Below are positions 28,254-36,909 of a DNA stretch of 64,000 nucleotides, piece by piece. Position numbers and translations under genes: made by a program. Each line of letters opens with the position of its first letter. Positions within the stretch are counted from its first letter, which is position 1. Under the pieces are notes generated by a model, which saw only the letters and a list, made by a program, of their open reading frames with translations, did no database searches and was not told the origin of the DNA. Source of the stretch: Gynuella sunshinyii YC6258 (lineage in GTDB: Bacteria > Pseudomonadota > Gammaproteobacteria > Pseudomonadales > Natronospirillaceae); assembly GCF_000940805.1 (NCBI RefSeq), contig NZ_CP007142.1, positions 5,060,593 through 5,124,592 of the forward strand. The letters are read 5' to 3'.

Positions 28254-29039
28254 CTATAAATTTGAGGTAATGAATCCCAACATCTGATCAGCCGTACTGA
28301 CCACCTTTGAATTCATCTCATAAGCTCTTTGCGTGGCAATCATATCCACCATTTCTTCAACGATCTTAACGTTGGAACTTTCCAGCGCTCCTTGCACTAT
28401 CTTGCCAAAACCTTCTTCACTGGGAACACCAATCTGCGGCTCACCACTCGATGCGGTTTCCAGGAACAGGTTATTACCAATCGCCTGTAAACCAGTCGGG
28501 TTGATAAAGTCGACTATTTCTATAGTGCCGATTTCCTGCGGCAAATTGTCACCAGGGGACACAACCGAAACCGTACCATCAGAACCAATGGTGACCGTAG
28601 AGGTCTGCTCTGGTAACTGTATGGTCGGTTCCAGCAGATAACCGCTGTTATTGACGACTTCACCATCAGCATTCTGGGTGAAGGTACCGTCACGGGTATA
28701 CGCTATCGTGCCATCCGGCAGTACGATCTGAAAAAATCCCCGACCATTAATCGCCAGATCAAGAGGGTTATCGGTAATCTGCAAATCCCCCTGGGAAAAT
28801 ATTTTCTGGGTACCTACGGTCCTGACCCCGGTACCCAACTGTAAGCCAGAGGGCAATTGTGAGTCCTGATTTTCCTGCGCTCCAGGTTGGCGTTGAATCT
28901 GATAAATAAGATCCTGAAATACGGCGCGGTCTTTTTTGAATCCGGTAGTACTGACGTTGGCCAAATTATTGGAAATGGTCGACAGGCTTATATCCTGCGC
29001 TTCCAATCCGGTTTTACCTACCCATAATGCTCTGTGCAT
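28254..29039 (-). CDS. flgG: Flagellar distal rod protein FlgG
   Basis: 261 residues, normal for FlgG. The N-terminal helix (LWVGKTGLEAQDISLSTISN, then NLANVSTTGFKKDRAVFQDL) and C-terminal helix (NVKIVEEMVDMIATQRAYEM) that coil together in the rod are conserved, as is the central DLAINGRGFFQI. It forms the distal rod that passes through the L and P rings. 57 bp separate it from flgF. Confidence 0.97.
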   Translation of the reverse strand: MHRALWVGKTGLEAQDISLSTISNNLANVSTTGFKKDRAVFQDLIYQIQRQPGAQENQDSQLPSGLQLGTGVRTVGTQKIFSQGDLQITDNPLDLAINGRGFFQIVLPDGTIAYTRDGTFTQNADGEVVNNSGYLLEPTIQLPEQTSTVTIGSDGTVSVVSPGDNLPQEIGTIEIVDFINPTGLQAIGNNLFLETASSGEPQIGVPSEEGFGKIVQGALESSNVKIVEEMVDMIATQRAYEMNSKVVSTADQMLGFITSNL

Positions 29040-29096
29040 GTGCCTGCTCCTGTTACCCGCATAACGACCCTGGGGAACTTAAAAAATCTGTTTTAC

Positions 29097-29849
29097 TTAG
29101 CTCATTTGTAAAATACTTTCCGATGCCCTGGAAACTTCATCGGCGGTTTTCATCATTTTGACCTGCATTTCATACTGACGATTCAGGGAAATAATGTTGG
29201 TCAACTCCGCCACACTGTTAACGTTAGAACTTTCGACAAACCCCTGAACCAATCGTAATGCCGGATCTGCCGGTAACACCTGGCCAGCCGCCTGATCGGT
29301 TGGACGGAACAACCCATCGGTACCTTTCTCAAAATTCTGCAGATCAGGATTCACCAGCTTGATTTGATCCACCACAACCAGGGCATTGGCGGCAGCGCCA
29401 GCCGGCCGAATGGTAATGGTACCGTCGTCGCCGATATCCAGGTGTTCGTAGTCCGGAATGGCAACCGGCGCACCACCGATACCCATAACCGGTTCGCCAT
29501 TACCGTTGATCAGCTCCCCAAGAGCCGTGACAGTAAAGTCACCGCGACGGGTATAAGCTTCCTGACCATTGGCATCCTGAACCGCAAAAAAACCATCTCC
29601 CTGAATGGCGGTATCCAATGGGTTACTGGTTTCAATCAATGGACCATCGTTAAAATCAGACGCAGGACGTTCAGTTAATGCATAGGCACGGGTTGGAAAA
29701 TGTTCTCCCCATACCGGCATTGAACGAGCCTGTTCCCAATCGGCTTTAAAACCGGTGGTCCGGGCGTTAGCCAGATTATTGGCGTGTGCCTGCTGCGACA
29801 GCATGTTCTGGCTGGCTCCGGTCATGGCTACATATAGAGCGCGATCCAT
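29097..29849 (-). CDS. flgF: Flagellar proximal rod protein FlgF
   Basis: 250 residues. The rod-protein N-terminus (ALYVAMTGASQNMLSQQAHA, NNLANARTTGFKADWEQARS) and C-terminus (VAELTNIISLNRQYEMQVK) are present, with DTAIQGDGFFAV in the centre. It is shorter and more divergent than FlgG, as expected for FlgF. It is the first gene of the flgFGHI block; a sigma-54 promoter lies 65-80 bases upstream. Confidence 0.95.
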   Translation of the reverse strand: MDRALYVAMTGASQNMLSQQAHANNLANARTTGFKADWEQARSMPVWGEHFPTRAYALTERPASDFNDGPLIETSNPLDTAIQGDGFFAVQDANGQEAYTRRGDFTVTALGELINGNGEPVMGIGGAPVAIPDYEHLDIGDDGTITIRPAGAAANALVVVDQIKLVNPDLQNFEKGTDGLFRPTDQAAGQVLPADPALRLVQGFVESSNVNSVAELTNIISLNRQYEMQVKMMKTADEVSRASESILQMS

Positions 29850-30237
29850 TGATTTCCCCTGACTGCAAACCTGCAGAATTAATCGGTTATGACATTCGTA
29901 TAGTCAGGATATAGCGAAGGTTGTGCCAAGTATTGGCGACCTTTAAACGACGGGGGTTACAGCCAATATAGGTGATTGAGGGAGATAAAACCGGCAACAA
30001 TTTTCCGTTTTATATTGCCTGTTGCGACGGGGTTATCCGCCTGCCGGATGACGATGACCATCTGGGATGGATTATGGGAAATGTTGCCGCTATAAAGCAG
30101 GGTAGAAATTCCTTTACCAACAGTCCTTCTGGCGTTCAATCACATCTGACGGGAGTCAGTGGAACAGAGCAGGTCATAAGACCTGCTCACTCTCCAGAGG
30201 AACTATTAATCCTGCATAAATGCTTGCCGGATTAATA
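29850..30237. other. Intergenic region between flgE and flgF
   Basis: 388 bases separating the flgBCDE and flgFGHI blocks. It holds the flgF sigma-54 promoter (29914-29930) and, downstream of flgE on the minus strand, two hairpins: a 9-bp stem TATTAATCC / GGATTAATA directly after the flgE stop (30204-30237), and a perfect 9-bp stem GAGCAGGTC / GACCTGCTC with ATAA loop (30167-30188). Neither has a clear T-tract, so termination or mRNA stabilisation are both possible. Confidence 0.6.
29914..29930 (-). promoter_or_regulatory. Sigma-54 promoter of flgFGHI
   Basis: Minus strand TTGGCACAACCTTCGC: the -24 GG and -12 GC are exactly ten bases apart and TGGCAC is a perfect -24 element (the -12 element is TCGC instead of TTGC). 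Predicted start is near 29902, about 50 bases before flgF. Fits RpoN/FleQ-type control of class II/III flagellar operons in related bacteria. Confidence 0.75.
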
Positions 30238-33200
30238 CTATCTGAGGTTAATAATGGTCTGCGTGACGGCATTGGCCGTTTCAATGGTTTTGGCACTGGC
30301 CTGGTAGTTACGCTGGGCGATAATCAAATGCACCAGTTCTTCAGACAGCTCTACAGTCGAATCCTCCAACGCCGATGAGTCGATGGATCCCAGAGTTCCG
30401 GTACCAGCAACACCGACAATGGCATTTCCGGATTCGTAACTTTCCACCCACTCACTTGAACCAACGGGTATGAGCCCTTCAATGTTGTTAAATGTTGCCA
30501 GAACCACCTGACCCAACGCTCTGGATTCACCGTTGGTATAGTGAGCATAGATGGTTCCATCATCTTCGATTTGCAGGTCAGTCAGACTGCCGCTGGCATA
30601 GCCATTCTGCTGAAAATCATCATTGGTGAACTTAGTTCCCCACTGAGTGGTTTCGTCAAATGAAATGGCAAAATTGGAACTGGTGGACGGTTCGGAAATC
30701 GGCAGCGAACCACCCTCAGACACATTCACCGAAGAATACGCGCCGGTCGGATTGCCTTCTTCATCGACAGGATCCCAGTTGGATACCAGCCAGTCGCCAG
30801 TGGCCTCAACATTCAATGTTCCATCAGCATTGAAGTACAGCAGGTGTGATGCCATGGTTGGCTCAGTATTGGCCGGAAAGTCTAGACTGGTATCCGGGTC
30901 ACCAATATCGGCACCATCGATTTGCGCGTACACTGTCCAGGAGTTAAGGCTCAGCGGGGTATTTTCATCGGATGGATTTTTAACATAATACAACTGCAGG
31001 TCATGCTGATTACCCAAAGAATCATATATCGCTATCGTCGCAGTTTCGTTGTAAGTATCCGGATCAGCCGGATCAAATGCATTAATAGTGTAGTCTTCAA
31101 AACTGGAGTCAGACAATCCGTTAAACAGACCGGTTACCCGAGGATCAGGATCGGTCATGCTATACCCTTCGTTCAGAATGATTTCCACCGTCCCACCAAT
31201 GACCGCGTTGGTTTCTGCACCATCAGCCCCGCCCAAAGTCTGGGACGCGGTACTTTCGAGTCCACGCACAACCAGTTGATCACTGCTGTCAGAGGATTCA
31301 ATCCGAACACTGATATCAATACCTGTACTCGAAGTTAAGGTGATGTTGCCGGTGTCTGCATCATATTCAGCCGTAATACTGTTCAGACTGGTTTGCTGAT
31401 ACTTGTTGATCTCATCAACCATGTCCTGGAAGTTATCCGCAGTGATAACCTGATCGTTAATATAAATATCCATATTGCCGGAATTGACGTAGTCATCTGC
31501 CAACAATTGCACCGTGGTTTCAGCAGATGCAGTAATACCGGAATTGTTCGTCAACTGGGCGGCGATAACCGATGCCTGAGCACCTTCATCGATGGTAATA
31601 CGGGTAGAATCACCATCAGGATCAACCAGATAAAAAGACTGCTCGGGATAGCCGTTATCTACCGCCGCTTCTCCAACTTCCAGCAGACCTGCGTCATAGG
31701 GATCCACCTGCAGTAATGCATACAGTTCAGAAATATCAATATCATCACCAATAGCCTGAATATTGGAAATAGTAATCTGCGATGCCTCACCTTCCTCTGT
31801 CGCCACGAACTGCAGCACATCGTTACCGTCAGCATCTTTGCTCACCACCGCCTGAACACCGATATAATCATCAGCATCCACCGAGGCCAGTTCACGGTTA
31901 ATGGCTGCCGCCAGCTGATCGATGGAAGTGATTTCCTCATTCAAGGAAATCTCCACCGAACCCGAACGTTCTTCTGGATCCGGATCCGGCACAATTAGGT
32001 TAATACGAAAACTATTAGTCCGATCAATAGGATCTTCACCGGCTATTTCATACGTGCTGTTGAGCCCCAGAGACTCCAGCGCTTCGTCGGTACCGGTAAT
32101 ATTGACATCCAGCGGGAAGGCACCCACTTCAGTCCGGGAAATCATGATCCGGCCATTGGTGTGAGATACCTCAACCTCTCCGGATAATGCCGGAGTGATC
32201 AGGATCTGGGTATTGATTGCAGCAACCAATGAATCGTAGTTGCTATACACATCTTCCGGAATCGTGATCGTGGAGTAAGCACCACCATCCACGGAGATTT
32301 GCAGTTGATTGTTTGCCAGTACAGCAGCATCACCCAGGGTAGTGGTCGGTCCGGGCGAAGACGCTGTCGCCATTCCCAGAGTACTCATATTGACACCGGC
32401 CGAGGTGTTGTTCGTGCCGTCATGGATAAAGGAAATACCCACAGGGCCAGTACCCGCTGCAGTATCTGCCGTCACTTCCAGCTGATTGGTTGATGCATTC
32501 ACATTGACACTGACATACGTGCCACCTAACTGGGTGTTAATGGCCGTCTCAAGATCAGTTGCAAAGGCCGCCTGCGATGCCCAACCACCTGCTGGTACCG
32601 TCAGAGTAACCGATGAAGAGGCGCTGCCTACTACTGCAGTGAACACAATGTCATCGCCGGCATCAGCATCAGCAAAATTACCAACACTGTCTAAAGCATT
32701 CATCGTGGTACCGGATGCAACCGTGGTATAGGTACCCGGATCATCACCGTAGAAATTCAATTCACTGACAATATTGCCCTGCACACTGGCAGCTGCACCC
32801 GGATCACTGCTCAAATCGATAGAACCACCGCTGGCAAACAGATCCGTGCCCGTCACTGGAGAGACAACAGTGTAGGTGTCAAAACCCAGATAAGGATCCG
32901 TCAGAAGATTACCCGTCGCATCCGCAATCGAGACAATTGCACTGCCATCCGTCGCATACGTACCAGACATCACAAAGTCGATACCGGTTCCGGCTGCATT
33001 CACCTCTGCAGATACTTTACCGGCCAAATCTGATCCACGCAGTGCACTATTGATGGCACCGACCAGGTCAGAAACAGTTGAGTAGGTTGTGGTATCTGAA
33101 AATGGCTGAATGGTATCGGTCAATGTTGCTGTACCACCGGCAATATTGGGTCCCTGCACGGTAATCCCAAACGACCAGTTTGCCTCTACTGCCGAAGGCG

Positions 33201-33894
33201 TCCAGGGCCCACCACTGAGGATACCGGTAGTTGTGATATCGCCAGCTCCCTGAAACTCAGAGCGGGTACCGGCTGTCGTTGGATAACCCAGAGTGGACAA
33301 TGTCGTGGCACTGTCTTCTGCCGGACCAACCTGTGCCACACCCACGGCCAGACCATTGGTTGTCGTAATTTGACCGTCAGACTGCAACACCTGCGCGCCG
33401 GCCGGAACATTTACTTCTGATAAAACCGATGTTGTCCCTCGGGGAGCCTGATTACTGGTATCCACTTGCAGATCATCCAGTACACCACTGATAATTTTTC
33501 CGGTACCGTCGGTCGCATAACCCTGCAACTTAGCACCGCTGGTGGTGACGATATAGCCCTCATCATCGGTCCCAAAAATACCGGAACGAGTATAAGTGAC
33601 ATCACCATTGTTGTATTTGGTAATGAAAAAACCTGTACCATCAATCGCCAGATCGAGCACAGAATCAGTATCATTTATGTCTCCCTGCTCGAATTTCTGA
33701 CCAACATTCTCCAGCGTTACACCGCTGCCAGAAGTATCCTGACCGGTACCAAGGATGCTATTGGTATAAGCATCGCCAAATTCAGCGCGGCTGGCTTTGA
33801 AACCTGTGGTGCTGGCATTGGCAATGTTATTTCCCGTAATACTTAAATCTTTACTGGCCGCAGCGACACCACTCAAACCTGTACTAAAGCTCAT
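30238..33894 (-). CDS. flgE: Flagellar hook protein FlgE, giant form
   Basis: 1218 residues. FlgE builds the hook, the universal joint of the flagellum. The conserved ends are clear: N-terminal MSFSTGLSGVAAASKDLSIT with NNIANASTTGFKASRAEFGD, then DLAIDGTGFFITKYN; C-terminal ELSEELVHLIIAQRNYQASA with KTIETANAVTQTIINLR. FlgE is usually about 400-470 residues, so roughly 700 residues of extra Ser/Thr/Gly/Asp-rich, beta-type sequence are inserted in the surface-exposed middle (about 170-900). The insert contains several similar-looking modules (for example segments starting VGAINSAL, TAINTQ and AAINRE). No frameshift or stop is seen. Confidence 0.95.
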   Translation of the reverse strand: MSFSTGLSGVAAASKDLSITGNNIANASTTGFKASRAEFGDAYTNSILGTGQDTSGSGVTLENVGQKFEQGDINDTDSVLDLAIDGTGFFITKYNNGDVTYTRSGIFGTDDEGYIVTTSGAKLQGYATDGTGKIISGVLDDLQVDTSNQAPRGTTSVLSEVNVPAGAQVLQSDGQITTTNGLAVGVAQVGPAEDSATTLSTLGYPTTAGTRSEFQGAGDITTTGILSGGPWTPSAVEANWSFGITVQGPNIAGGTATLTDTIQPFSDTTTYSTVSDLVGAINSALRGSDLAGKVSAEVNAAGTGIDFVMSGTYATDGSAIVSIADATGNLLTDPYLGFDTYTVVSPVTGTDLFASGGSIDLSSDPGAAASVQGNIVSELNFYGDDPGTYTTVASGTTMNALDSVGNFADADAGDDIVFTAVVGSASSSVTLTVPAGGWASQAAFATDLETAINTQLGGTYVSVNVNASTNQLEVTADTAAGTGPVGISFIHDGTNNTSAGVNMSTLGMATASSPGPTTTLGDAAVLANNQLQISVDGGAYSTITIPEDVYSNYDSLVAAINTQILITPALSGEVEVSHTNGRIMISRTEVGAFPLDVNITGTDEALESLGLNSTYEIAGEDPIDRTNSFRINLIVPDPDPEERSGSVEISLNEEITSIDQLAAAINRELASVDADDYIGVQAVVSKDADGNDVLQFVATEEGEASQITISNIQAIGDDIDISELYALLQVDPYDAGLLEVGEAAVDNGYPEQSFYLVDPDGDSTRITIDEGAQASVIAAQLTNNSGITASAETTVQLLADDYVNSGNMDIYINDQVITADNFQDMVDEINKYQQTSLNSITAEYDADTGNITLTSSTGIDISVRIESSDSSDQLVVRGLESTASQTLGGADGAETNAVIGGTVEIILNEGYSMTDPDPRVTGLFNGLSDSSFEDYTINAFDPADPDTYNETATIAIYDSLGNQHDLQLYYVKNPSDENTPLSLNSWTVYAQIDGADIGDPDTSLDFPANTEPTMASHLLYFNADGTLNVEATGDWLVSNWDPVDEEGNPTGAYSSVNVSEGGSLPISEPSTSSNFAISFDETTQWGTKFTNDDFQQNGYASGSLTDLQIEDDGTIYAHYTNGESRALGQVVLATFNNIEGLIPVGSSEWVESYESGNAIVGVAGTGTLGSIDSSALEDSTVELSEELVHLIIAQRNYQASAKTIETANAVTQTIINLR

Positions 33895-34007
33895 ACATTC
33901 TCTCCTGCTTTATCCCCAAACCCAGATGCATTAAGCGTCACCTACCAGGCCACCAGCATGCAGCCACACCCAGGTATACCAATCTATCGTTTTACCCGTT
34001 GCTCTGA

Positions 34008-34760
34008 TTAACCATCAAGGTCGTTAATCTGTACAACATCATTCAAACTGACCGAATCACCACCCAGCAGATTCAGCGTCACATTACCTTGACTGTCTAT
34101 CGCTACACTTTCCACCTTGGTACTCATGGATGTATCAAGAATGGTGTATGTGCCATCGATGTCCGCCGATACTGTGAACGTATAATTACCTTCATCATGG
34201 GCGATATAGTTACCCTCTTCATCCTGTTCCAGATTCATATCCTGGAGATCAAGAATTTCGCCATTGATTTCAAGATAGGCACCATCCCATTTGAACTGCA
34301 GCTTGTCTCCGAGATCCGACAACGCAATCTCTTCAACAACCTGCCGGTCTTCATTCTTAATGGTCAGCACAATGTCAGAGGCAGACTCTGGTATATCCGT
34401 GATGCCATAAATGATGTCCCCATGAACCAGTTGACTCTCATCACGTCCGTCAAGAGTCACAGAACTCCCCACCAGACTCGAAGCCTGTAACGCCTGACTG
34501 GAGGTATAAGCACTCGCCAGATCAGCCATTGAGGTATTCACGTTTTCAATCCCTTCAACCATACTGAACTGTGCCAGCTGGGCGACGAAATCAGCGTTAT
34601 CCTGCGGGTCCAGCGGGTTCTGATTATTCAACTGAGCAATCATCAGCTCCAGAAATTCGCTCTTGCCCAACTCTGTGGAACTGGAATCACTGGACGATGA
34701 ATCGAGAGCATATTGGTCCAGTACACCATTACTGCCGCTGACACCATTCACGTTACTCAT
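34008..34760 (-). CDS. flgD: Flagellar hook-cap protein FlgD
   Basis: 250 residues. FlgD forms the cap that allows FlgE to polymerise. The N-terminal signature GKSEFLELMIAQLNNQNPLD and DNADFVAQLAQFSMVEGIEN is diagnostic; the C-terminal half (about 110-245) contains the FlgD Ig/tudor-like beta domains. It sits 12 bp after flgC and 113 bp before flgE, the standard order. Confidence 0.95.
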   Translation of the reverse strand: MSNVNGVSGSNGVLDQYALDSSSSDSSSTELGKSEFLELMIAQLNNQNPLDPQDNADFVAQLAQFSMVEGIENVNTSMADLASAYTSSQALQASSLVGSSVTLDGRDESQLVHGDIIYGITDIPESASDIVLTIKNEDRQVVEEIALSDLGDKLQFKWDGAYLEINGEILDLQDMNLEQDEEGNYIAHDEGNYTFTVSADIDGTYTILDTSMSTKVESVAIDSQGNVTLNLLGGDSVSLNDVVQINDLDG

Positions 34761-34772
34761 GACTTATTCCCC

Positions 34773-35213
34773 CTATTTACCCATGGTCAAGGTCTTTTGC
34801 AGCATGGTTTTGGCGGTGTTGAATACCTCCACATTCACTGCAAAACTCCGTGATGCAGACATCATGTCTGCCATTTCCTCAACTACATTCACGTTGGGGT
34901 AGTAGACGTATCCGTTTTCATCCGCCATTGGATGAGTCGGTTCATAGCGAATATCCAGTGGCGCATCTTTTTCAACGATCCCTGCCACTTTGACACCGCT
35001 GCCAACATCAGTCTCAAGATCTACCGCACTGAAATCACGGTTAATCAACGAATCCTGTAACACTTGAAACACCGGCTTACGTGCACGATAGGTTGTATCG
35101 ATACTGCTACTAACGGTTTCGGCATTCGCGAGGTTGCTGGCTGTCGTATTCAGACGGACAGACTGAGCCGTCATCCCTGAACCCGAAATATTGATAACAT
35201 TAGTCAGGGACAT
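34773..35213 (-). CDS. flgC: Flagellar proximal rod protein FlgC
   Basis: 146 residues, normal for FlgC. The N-terminal rod helix (IINISGSGM-like NVINISGSGMTAQSVRLNTT, then ASNLANAETV) and the C-terminal EMADMMSASRSFAVNVEVFN helix are present; YVYYPNVNVVEEMADM is typical. It immediately follows flgB (2 bp). Confidence 0.96.
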   Translation of the reverse strand: MSLTNVINISGSGMTAQSVRLNTTASNLANAETVSSSIDTTYRARKPVFQVLQDSLINRDFSAVDLETDVGSGVKVAGIVEKDAPLDIRYEPTHPMADENGYVYYPNVNVVEEMADMMSASRSFAVNVEVFNTAKTMLQKTLTMGK

Positions 35214-35215
35214 GA

Positions 35216-35614
35216 TTATTCTCCTCGAATGGCGTTGGTCAGGCCGTTAAACTTACGGTTCAGGAATTCAAAGCTGGCATTGAATGCCATGGCATTTTTG
35301 GTGAACTCCGCATTTTCAACATTGTCATCCACCGTGTTGCCATCAATAGAAGGCTGTGTTGGCCAGCGGTACTGAAGGTCATAGTCTTCCTGAACACGAC
35401 CACCGATGTGACGATTATTCGTGGTGTTCATTTCCAGGCTACGCTGTTTTTCCACTTCTCCATTCAGCACTGCCTGGAAATCAAAGTCCCTGGCTTTAAA
35501 CCCAGGGGTGTCCGCATTGGCCAGGTTATTTGCCAGTACTTCCGAACGCCCGGCCCGAACCAGCAGCGCCTGTGGATGTATGCTAAGTGCATTTTGAAAA
35601 CTGATTGCGGACAT
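35216..35614 (-). CDS. flgB: Flagellar proximal rod protein FlgB
   Basis: 132 residues from ATG 35614, which has GGAAGG upstream; a start at 35629 would add five residues and is less well supported. Hallmarks are LLVRAGRSEVLANNLANADT followed by PGFKARDFDF near the N-terminus and the C-terminal NASFEFLNRKFNGLTNAIRG. It is the first gene of flgBCDE. A strong sigma-54 promoter lies 46-62 bases upstream. In relatives the gene before flgB is cheR; here cheR is 14 kb away. Confidence 0.95.
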   Translation of the reverse strand: MSAISFQNALSIHPQALLVRAGRSEVLANNLANADTPGFKARDFDFQAVLNGEVEKQRSLEMNTTNNRHIGGRVQEDYDLQYRWPTQPSIDGNTVDDNVENAEFTKNAMAFNASFEFLNRKFNGLTNAIRGE

Positions 35615-35659
35615 TATTGGACCTTCCATTCACGGATATGACATTGCTATAAACCTTAT

Positions 35660-35676
35660 AGCAGTGACCGTGCCAA
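35660..35676 (-). promoter_or_regulatory. Sigma-54 promoter of flgBCDE
   Basis: Minus strand TTGGCACGGTCACTGCT: perfect TGGCAC at -24, GC at -12 and exactly ten bases between GG and GC. Predicted start is near 35649, giving a ~35-base leader. It shows that the flgB promoter itself was kept when the locus was separated from cheR. Confidence 0.85.
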
Positions 35677-36909
35677 AAAATAGCCCCTTAAAAATCAAGC
35701 AGTTACGGAGTTTAAGCAAAAATATGAGGAAACCGGCGGCAACCATTTTCCGCAAGCGGCAAGGAGCAGCAGAATACGGAACCATGCTGTCGAGACTCAG
35801 CATCATCGGCACGTCCGGCTGCATTCAGATCAACTACAACCGCCCCGTACACCGCATAAAACAGAAGCCGGCACGATGATTGAGCCGTCACCCCAAAACA
35901 GATAACCGTATATAAGTCATCTTCTGTCTGTTTCTGCCACGACCAGAGAATGTCTGTATCATTTCTGATCACAGAGATTCAGTCATATAATCTGAACAAC
36001 ATAGCGCGCTAGATCAGCTACTACTCAGGAACCCCTTGATGAAGAAAACCCGGCCTGGCAGGTACACCTCAGAATAACCTGACAAAATAACGAACGTGGA
36101 TATCAGCCAAACAATGACCACATAAAAAATATGACTACATGATTATTAAAAAAACAGAAATCAATAATTCTCATACAAGAATCTTCCAACCGCCGATAAA
36201 AAAACCACAATAAAAACACAGTTTTTTTGCACACTAACAGTTCCAAAAAATAAAAAGATGCACCATATCTGTGTATACAAATTACCCCAATAACTATAAA
36301 CACACTGCAATTTTTTAAATATAAAAAATAAAAATTTCATAAAACACCTTAAACCCTCCTTTAAAGAATATTTTCCTCAACCTTTAGTATGATATAAAAA
36401 ATGAACGCATAGATATTGCCTTGTTACACGCCAGGTGACGCAAACAATGTTGCAATCAACGAATTGCACAGGAAGCTGATACTCTGATATTGTAATTATC
36501 AGATTAACTAAAAAATCATAACTCAATCCCTTTTTTGCCGCGCATAACATTTTTGTATGGATGGAATTTTGATTTTTTAAAAACTGGAGCAAGAAATCAT
36601 TATTGAACGTCTAGTGTGATAACGAGTCGTTTTTGATAATGAATTTGTTGTTATGATTATTTTCGTTTTGATTATTCGGCTTTGTCCACTATTAAAAATT
36701 GTGTTGCCAGAACAATGGCTTAGCGTATTCGTTGTGTCTTTCTAGAGTAACAGAGACAGTTTTCAGCCAGTCTTTTTCAGCGAAATAACAGATGGTCATA
36801 TAAATCACTTATCAGGACGAGAGGTGTGCCGTAAGCCTTTTCAGTTTATCTCACCAAGACCCGACAAACCTTATCAAAAAGAGAATTGACTGAGGGAGGT
36901 CTTAAAGGA
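35677..36909. other. Gene-poor, strongly A+T-rich stretch
   Basis: About 1.2 kb between the flgB promoter and the acyl-AMP ligase gene. From about 36100 to 36700 it is markedly A+T-rich with long A and T runs, unlike flanking genes. Open frames of 60-86 codons exist on both strands but none resembles a protein I know. The likely content is the promoter/leader of the biosynthetic cluster (somewhere in 36600-36900), and possibly a junction of transferred DNA. No direct repeat, tRNA or integrase was recognised. Confidence 0.6.
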
